From: an uncultured Muribaculum sp.
GTDB lineage: Bacteria; Bacteroidota; Bacteroidia; Bacteroidales; Muribaculaceae
DNA length: 64,000 nucleotides
NCBI GenBank assembly: GCA_910589555.1
Contig: CAJUTE010000001.1
Span: forward strand, 62,093-126,092
Direction of reading: 5' to 3'
A program made the position numbers and the translations under genes. Position 1 is the stretch's first letter. Every line of letters begins with the position of its first letter. The notes below the pieces were generated by a model. The model did not search any database, was not told the origin of the DNA, and saw only the letters and a program-made list of their open reading frames with translations. Of the stretch, positions 60,856 through 64,000 are shown piece after piece.

Positions 60856-62863
60856 TAACGAGCTTGATTTCAGACGTCTTATACGTGAAATCAAAAGATT
60901 GAAGTGGGTATATGTAGCGGCATTCGTTTTACTCATGAGTGCCGGTATCGTATATTATCAGAGATGTATGCCGGAATATACGGTGATGGGAAAAGTGCTT
61001 ATTGAAGATTCATCGGAAAATACTCCCTCTGCCGGAGCCGGTGGAGTATCGGCTATCATGCGTTCTTTTTCCATTGGCGGATTTGGATCATCTTCTGCCG
61101 ACAATGAAATTGAGATTATGCAATCCAATAAGCTACGTATGCGTGTGATAAAACTGCTTAAATTGAATCGCATGTATGTGGAAAGAGATGGCTTGAAAAA
61201 GAAGATGCTTTACTTCTCCACTCCTGTTTTGGTAGAACCTACTCCCGGAATGCTTGATACACTGACATCGCCACTGACTATCAGATTAAAAATCGAAAAT
61301 AATAAAGTATCGGCTAAGGCTATTCAAGGACGCATATTCAAGAAAAATCTCGGTGAAATTAAGAATATGCCCATCCCATGTATTTTGTCGACCACCTACG
61401 GCAATTTTGAAATTCTTAAAGCCACTGACTATGTTGATGACATGAAGGCTGAGATAGATGTGGTAATGCTGGGTGATGAGGTTGCGTCAAAGCTGCTGTC
61501 CGAACAGCTTTATATGGAGATCAGCGATGCTAAAACTGATGTGATTTCATTGTCATACAGTTGCCCTGACCGTGATAAGGGTATGATGGTTGTCAATACG
61601 GTGATGAATGAATATAATAAAACTCGTGTTGAACGCCGTCATTTTAATGCCCGACAGGAAATAGAATATTTTAAAAACCGGTTGATAGTTGTGGGGAAAA
61701 ACCTCAAGGAATCTGAAACTAACCTGGAAAATTTTGTAAAGGAAAAAGATTTTGTAGGTGGTGAGCAGATAGCCGGAATGCTTATAGGAGGAACTGTAGG
61801 CAAAAAAGAGGAATTGGTAAAATTGCAGGCTCAGATTGACTATTATAAAGATGTGTTGAAAACTCTGAAAAGTGGCAACATGGGTGATTTATTGCCTGTG
61901 ATGGAAACATCTAAAAATTCAGCTGTCGAGGCTTATAACGAGGCAATCATGAAGCGCAAGACTCTTGAGCTTTCGGCTACTCCTGAGAATAAAACATTGC
62001 AGTTGCTTAACAGCCAGATTGATTATCTTCGTGACTTTGTGAAAGGCAATATGGAGCTCATGCTCAATCAGGCTGAAATGAACATGGGTACCTTGAATCA
62101 GCTTACAACTGCCGCAACTGATAAAATAAATAATTTGCCCGAACTTGAACGTGAGTATGCCACTTTGCTGCGTGATCAAAAATTCAATCAGGAACTTTAT
62201 ATGTTCCTGCTACAGCGCAAAGAGAGTGCAGAATTGAAATTCTATTCCAATTCAACTCTTGGATTCGTGATTGAAGAGGCATACAGCGACTTGGCGCCCA
62301 CTAATAGTAAAGGCACGATGATGCTTATTGTTGCATTGGCCCTATCAGTGATATTGCCTACTTTATTGGCTATATTCTTACTCTTGCTAAAGAATAAGAT
62401 ATACCAGCCGATGGATCTCAAAAATCTCGGAATTGAAAGTAATTCAAAAATGTATAATGGAGAGAATAAGGAACTCTCTTTATTCCGTCAACTGATAGTT
62501 AATAGCGGATATAAAATATTCTGCGTGTTAAACTATAGCGAAAATAGTGATATAAAGGAAAAAATATCACAGAGTTTTGGAAATATAGAGAAGAAGGTTT
62601 TGTGGGATGATCATTTGAAAGATAATGACAATATTATGACGCAGGCATTTAAATCTCATTTGAATGTGATGTCTGATAAATATGACTTTATATTTGTAAA
62701 TATTCCTGATAAGAATTCATTTTGTGCCATATCTTCCGTTGTGGACGAGAACGAAAATGGAGTGCTCGTGATCATTGATTCAGGGAAGACGAATGTTTCT
62801 ACACTGAAATCAGACTTGGATAATGTAGAGCATGAAAAGATATATACACTTATAGTTAAATAA
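60842..62863 (+). CDS. Wzz/Wzc-like chain length regulator with degenerate kinase tail
   Basis: A 673-residue inner membrane protein. The Wzz domain has a transmembrane helix near residues 23-40, a long periplasmic region with coiled-coil character (about 260-480) and a second helix near 495-516. After it, a ~145-residue cytoplasmic tail aligns in outline with bacterial tyrosine kinases (YDFIFVNIPDKN, GVLVIIDSGKTNVSTLK), but no Walker A (GxxxGK[ST]) or C-terminal tyrosine cluster is present. So it likely sets chain length without autokinase activity, or partners with a separate kinase. Strong similarity to Bacteroidota Wzz/GumC family; overlaps wzy by 14 bases. Confidence 0.83.
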   Translation: MEKYNNELDFRRLIREIKRLKWVYVAAFVLLMSAGIVYYQRCMPEYTVMGKVLIEDSSENTPSAGAGGVSAIMRSFSIGGFGSSSADNEIEIMQSNKLRMRVIKLLKLNRMYVERDGLKKKMLYFSTPVLVEPTPGMLDTLTSPLTIRLKIENNKVSAKAIQGRIFKKNLGEIKNMPIPCILSTTYGNFEILKATDYVDDMKAEIDVVMLGDEVASKLLSEQLYMEISDAKTDVISLSYSCPDRDKGMMVVNTVMNEYNKTRVERRHFNARQEIEYFKNRLIVVGKNLKESETNLENFVKEKDFVGGEQIAGMLIGGTVGKKEELVKLQAQIDYYKDVLKTLKSGNMGDLLPVMETSKNSAVEAYNEAIMKRKTLELSATPENKTLQLLNSQIDYLRDFVKGNMELMLNQAEMNMGTLNQLTTAATDKINNLPELEREYATLLRDQKFNQELYMFLLQRKESAELKFYSNSTLGFVIEEAYSDLAPTNSKGTMMLIVALALSVILPTLLAIFLLLLKNKIYQPMDLKNLGIESNSKMYNGENKELSLFRQLIVNSGYKIFCVLNYSENSDIKEKISQSFGNIEKKVLWDDHLKDNDNIMTQAFKSHLNVMSDKYDFIFVNIPDKNSFCAISSVVDENENGVLVIIDSGKTNVSTLKSDLDNVEHEKIYTLIVK

Positions 62864-62871
62864 AAATTACG

Positions 62872-63975
62872 ATGAATATATTGGTTGTCAATTTAATTTT
62901 ATTTACTCCTGAAAAAGGTGTGATTCCTCGCATGGGCTCTATTAAGGATACCATGATTCACAGTCTTTGTTCCGGATTAGTAAAAATAGGAAATAAAGTT
63001 ACTTTGGCAGCTTCTGAAGAATATAGACCGTCATCTAATGAAGATTATGACTTTGATTTAAAATTTTTTAAGTCAAAATATCCGTCTTTATTTAAGCCAT
63101 CTTTGATTCCATATCCTGCAGGATTAAGAGAATTTTTATTGAAGCATGGAAAAAATTATGACTTGATCATTTCAAGCGAAGTGTTTTCAATGGCGACTCT
63201 TATAGTTTCAAGAGTCTGTCCTGAAAAGCTCATTGTATGGCAGGAAATGTCAATGCATCAACGGAAATTCTTTAAGCTTCCATCTAAATTTTGGCATAAT
63301 TTTATTCTTAAAAGTTTTATGAATAAAATTAAATTGATTGTGCCACGATCAGATTATGCTAAAGAGTTTATAAAAAAATATTCTGTCGCAGTTTCAGAAG
63401 ATATAGTGGAACATGGCATTGACATCGATAAATTCCGGTTGTCTGATGGAAAGAAACGGCAATTTATTTCATCGTCACAGCTCATATATAGAAAGAATAT
63501 TGAGGGTATAATTTTGAAATTCAAGCAGTTCCATGATATATCCAAATATGCTGATGTGAAGCTTTTGATTGCCGGAAGAGGGGAGATGGAGAGTAAACTT
63601 AAATCTATGGTGGGGGATATGAATTTGTCGGAATATGTTGATTTTCTTGGATTTATTCCTCAGAAAGATCTTAATGTATATATAAGAGAGTCCATGGGAT
63701 TCCTGGTAAATACGAGGCAGGATCTGAATATTGTCTCAATACCTGAATCCATTGTTTCAGGTACTCCCGTTGTTACAAATTCTGTTCCTTCATCTATAAA
63801 CTATATCAGAGATAATAAATTGGGTATAGTCAAGGATGATTGGGGTGCTGATGAACTGGTTGCTATAGTTGATAATAATGAGGTCTATGTGCAAGCTTGT
63901 AAAAAATATAGAAATGAACTGACAAATATAGGCGTTGCACAAAAATTCATGCATATCTGGAGTAAAATTAATTGA
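62872..63975 (+). CDS. glycosyltransferase family 4
   Basis: A 367-residue GT-B enzyme. Features include VSEDIVEHGIDIDKFRLSDG (about residues 180-198), a GT4 landmark where the donor-binding lobe starts, LIAGRGEMESKL (about 232-243), and VNTRQDLNIVSIPESIVSGTPVVTNSVPS (about 280-308), the donor-site region with E-x7-E-like spacing. It follows wzz by eight bases, so it continues the capsule operon. The N-terminal acceptor lobe is typical (MNILVVNLILFTPEKGVIP). Sugar specificity cannot be told. Confidence 0.87.
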   Translation: MNILVVNLILFTPEKGVIPRMGSIKDTMIHSLCSGLVKIGNKVTLAASEEYRPSSNEDYDFDLKFFKSKYPSLFKPSLIPYPAGLREFLLKHGKNYDLIISSEVFSMATLIVSRVCPEKLIVWQEMSMHQRKFFKLPSKFWHNFILKSFMNKIKLIVPRSDYAKEFIKKYSVAVSEDIVEHGIDIDKFRLSDGKKRQFISSSQLIYRKNIEGIILKFKQFHDISKYADVKLLIAGRGEMESKLKSMVGDMNLSEYVDFLGFIPQKDLNVYIRESMGFLVNTRQDLNIVSIPESIVSGTPVVTNSVPSSINYIRDNKLGIVKDDWGADELVAIVDNNEVYVQACKKYRNELTNIGVAQKFMHIWSKIN

Positions 63976-63979
63976 TTTT

Positions 63980-64000
63980 ATGGTGTCGCAGAGGGTACAG
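63980..64000 (+). CDS. start of the next capsule gene (partial)
   Basis: Seven codons from an ATG at 63980 (MVSQRVQ), four bases after the previous stop, running to the window edge. Too short to identify; the spacing suggests that the operon continues. Confidence 0.35.

Overview
The window looks like a chromosomal segment of a gut Bacteroidales bacterium, most likely of the Muribaculaceae or a close relative. The reasons are the protein families (MnmG-Apt pairing, DUF4254, DUF4294, DUF389, PorZ, GH95, secreted pectinases with type IX-like tails), Bacteroidota-style promoters (TTTG-N19/20-TAnnTTTG) and near-absent Shine-Dalgarno sequences. The assignment is inferred from sequence character only.

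Layout. 0-5.5 kb: minus-strand housekeeping genes (apt, mnmG, ybeY, an SpmA/SpmB-type membrane protein, a GltD-like oxidoreductase), with a perfect parS-like 16-mer between apt and mnmG. 5.5-20.4 kb: GH95 fucosidase, panB, an M13 peptidase, two unknown small genes, metY, guanine deaminase, an EFR1 ferredoxin-flavodoxin, a TonB-receptor-like barrel, and an AlbA/ATPase-type regulator with a repeat tail. 20.6-29.1 kb: tRNA-Lys, a MATE pump, an overlapping DUF4254-GT9-ruvB-flippase cluster, DUF389, and a CDP-glycerol transferase-like protein. 29.1-36.6 kb: a small wecE-wecF-GT4 module (Fuc4NAc-type glycan), an IS200/REP-type transposase between long inverted REP arms, an LPS-kinase-like gene and uxuA with its SDR partner; four copies of one REP-like family lie here. 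36.7-43.7 kb: a secreted pectin-degradation group (two PL1 pectate lyases, a small tail-domain protein, a GH28). 44-55.2 kb: an epimerase, a 579-bp AT-rich gap, then nadA, leuS, rdgB, porZ, an unknown gene, DUF4294 and nadB. 55.3-64 kb: the start of an AT-rich capsule/exopolysaccharide locus (GT2, wecB, GTs, Wza-like, Wzy-like, Wzz-like).

The most interesting signals are: a candidate replication origin at 45.0-45.6 kb, where G-over-C bias of the + strand appears to change sign between divergent genes and near DnaA-box-like words, with a parS site about 45 kb away; a transposase embedded in a REP palindrome whose relatives abut stop codons and form a likely terminator nearby; a Wzz-type protein whose kinase-like tail has lost its Walker A motif; and an orphan Fuc4NAc-type module. 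I found no CRISPR array, prophage, rRNA or obvious defence island. No completely new multi-gene system can be claimed from this sequence alone.
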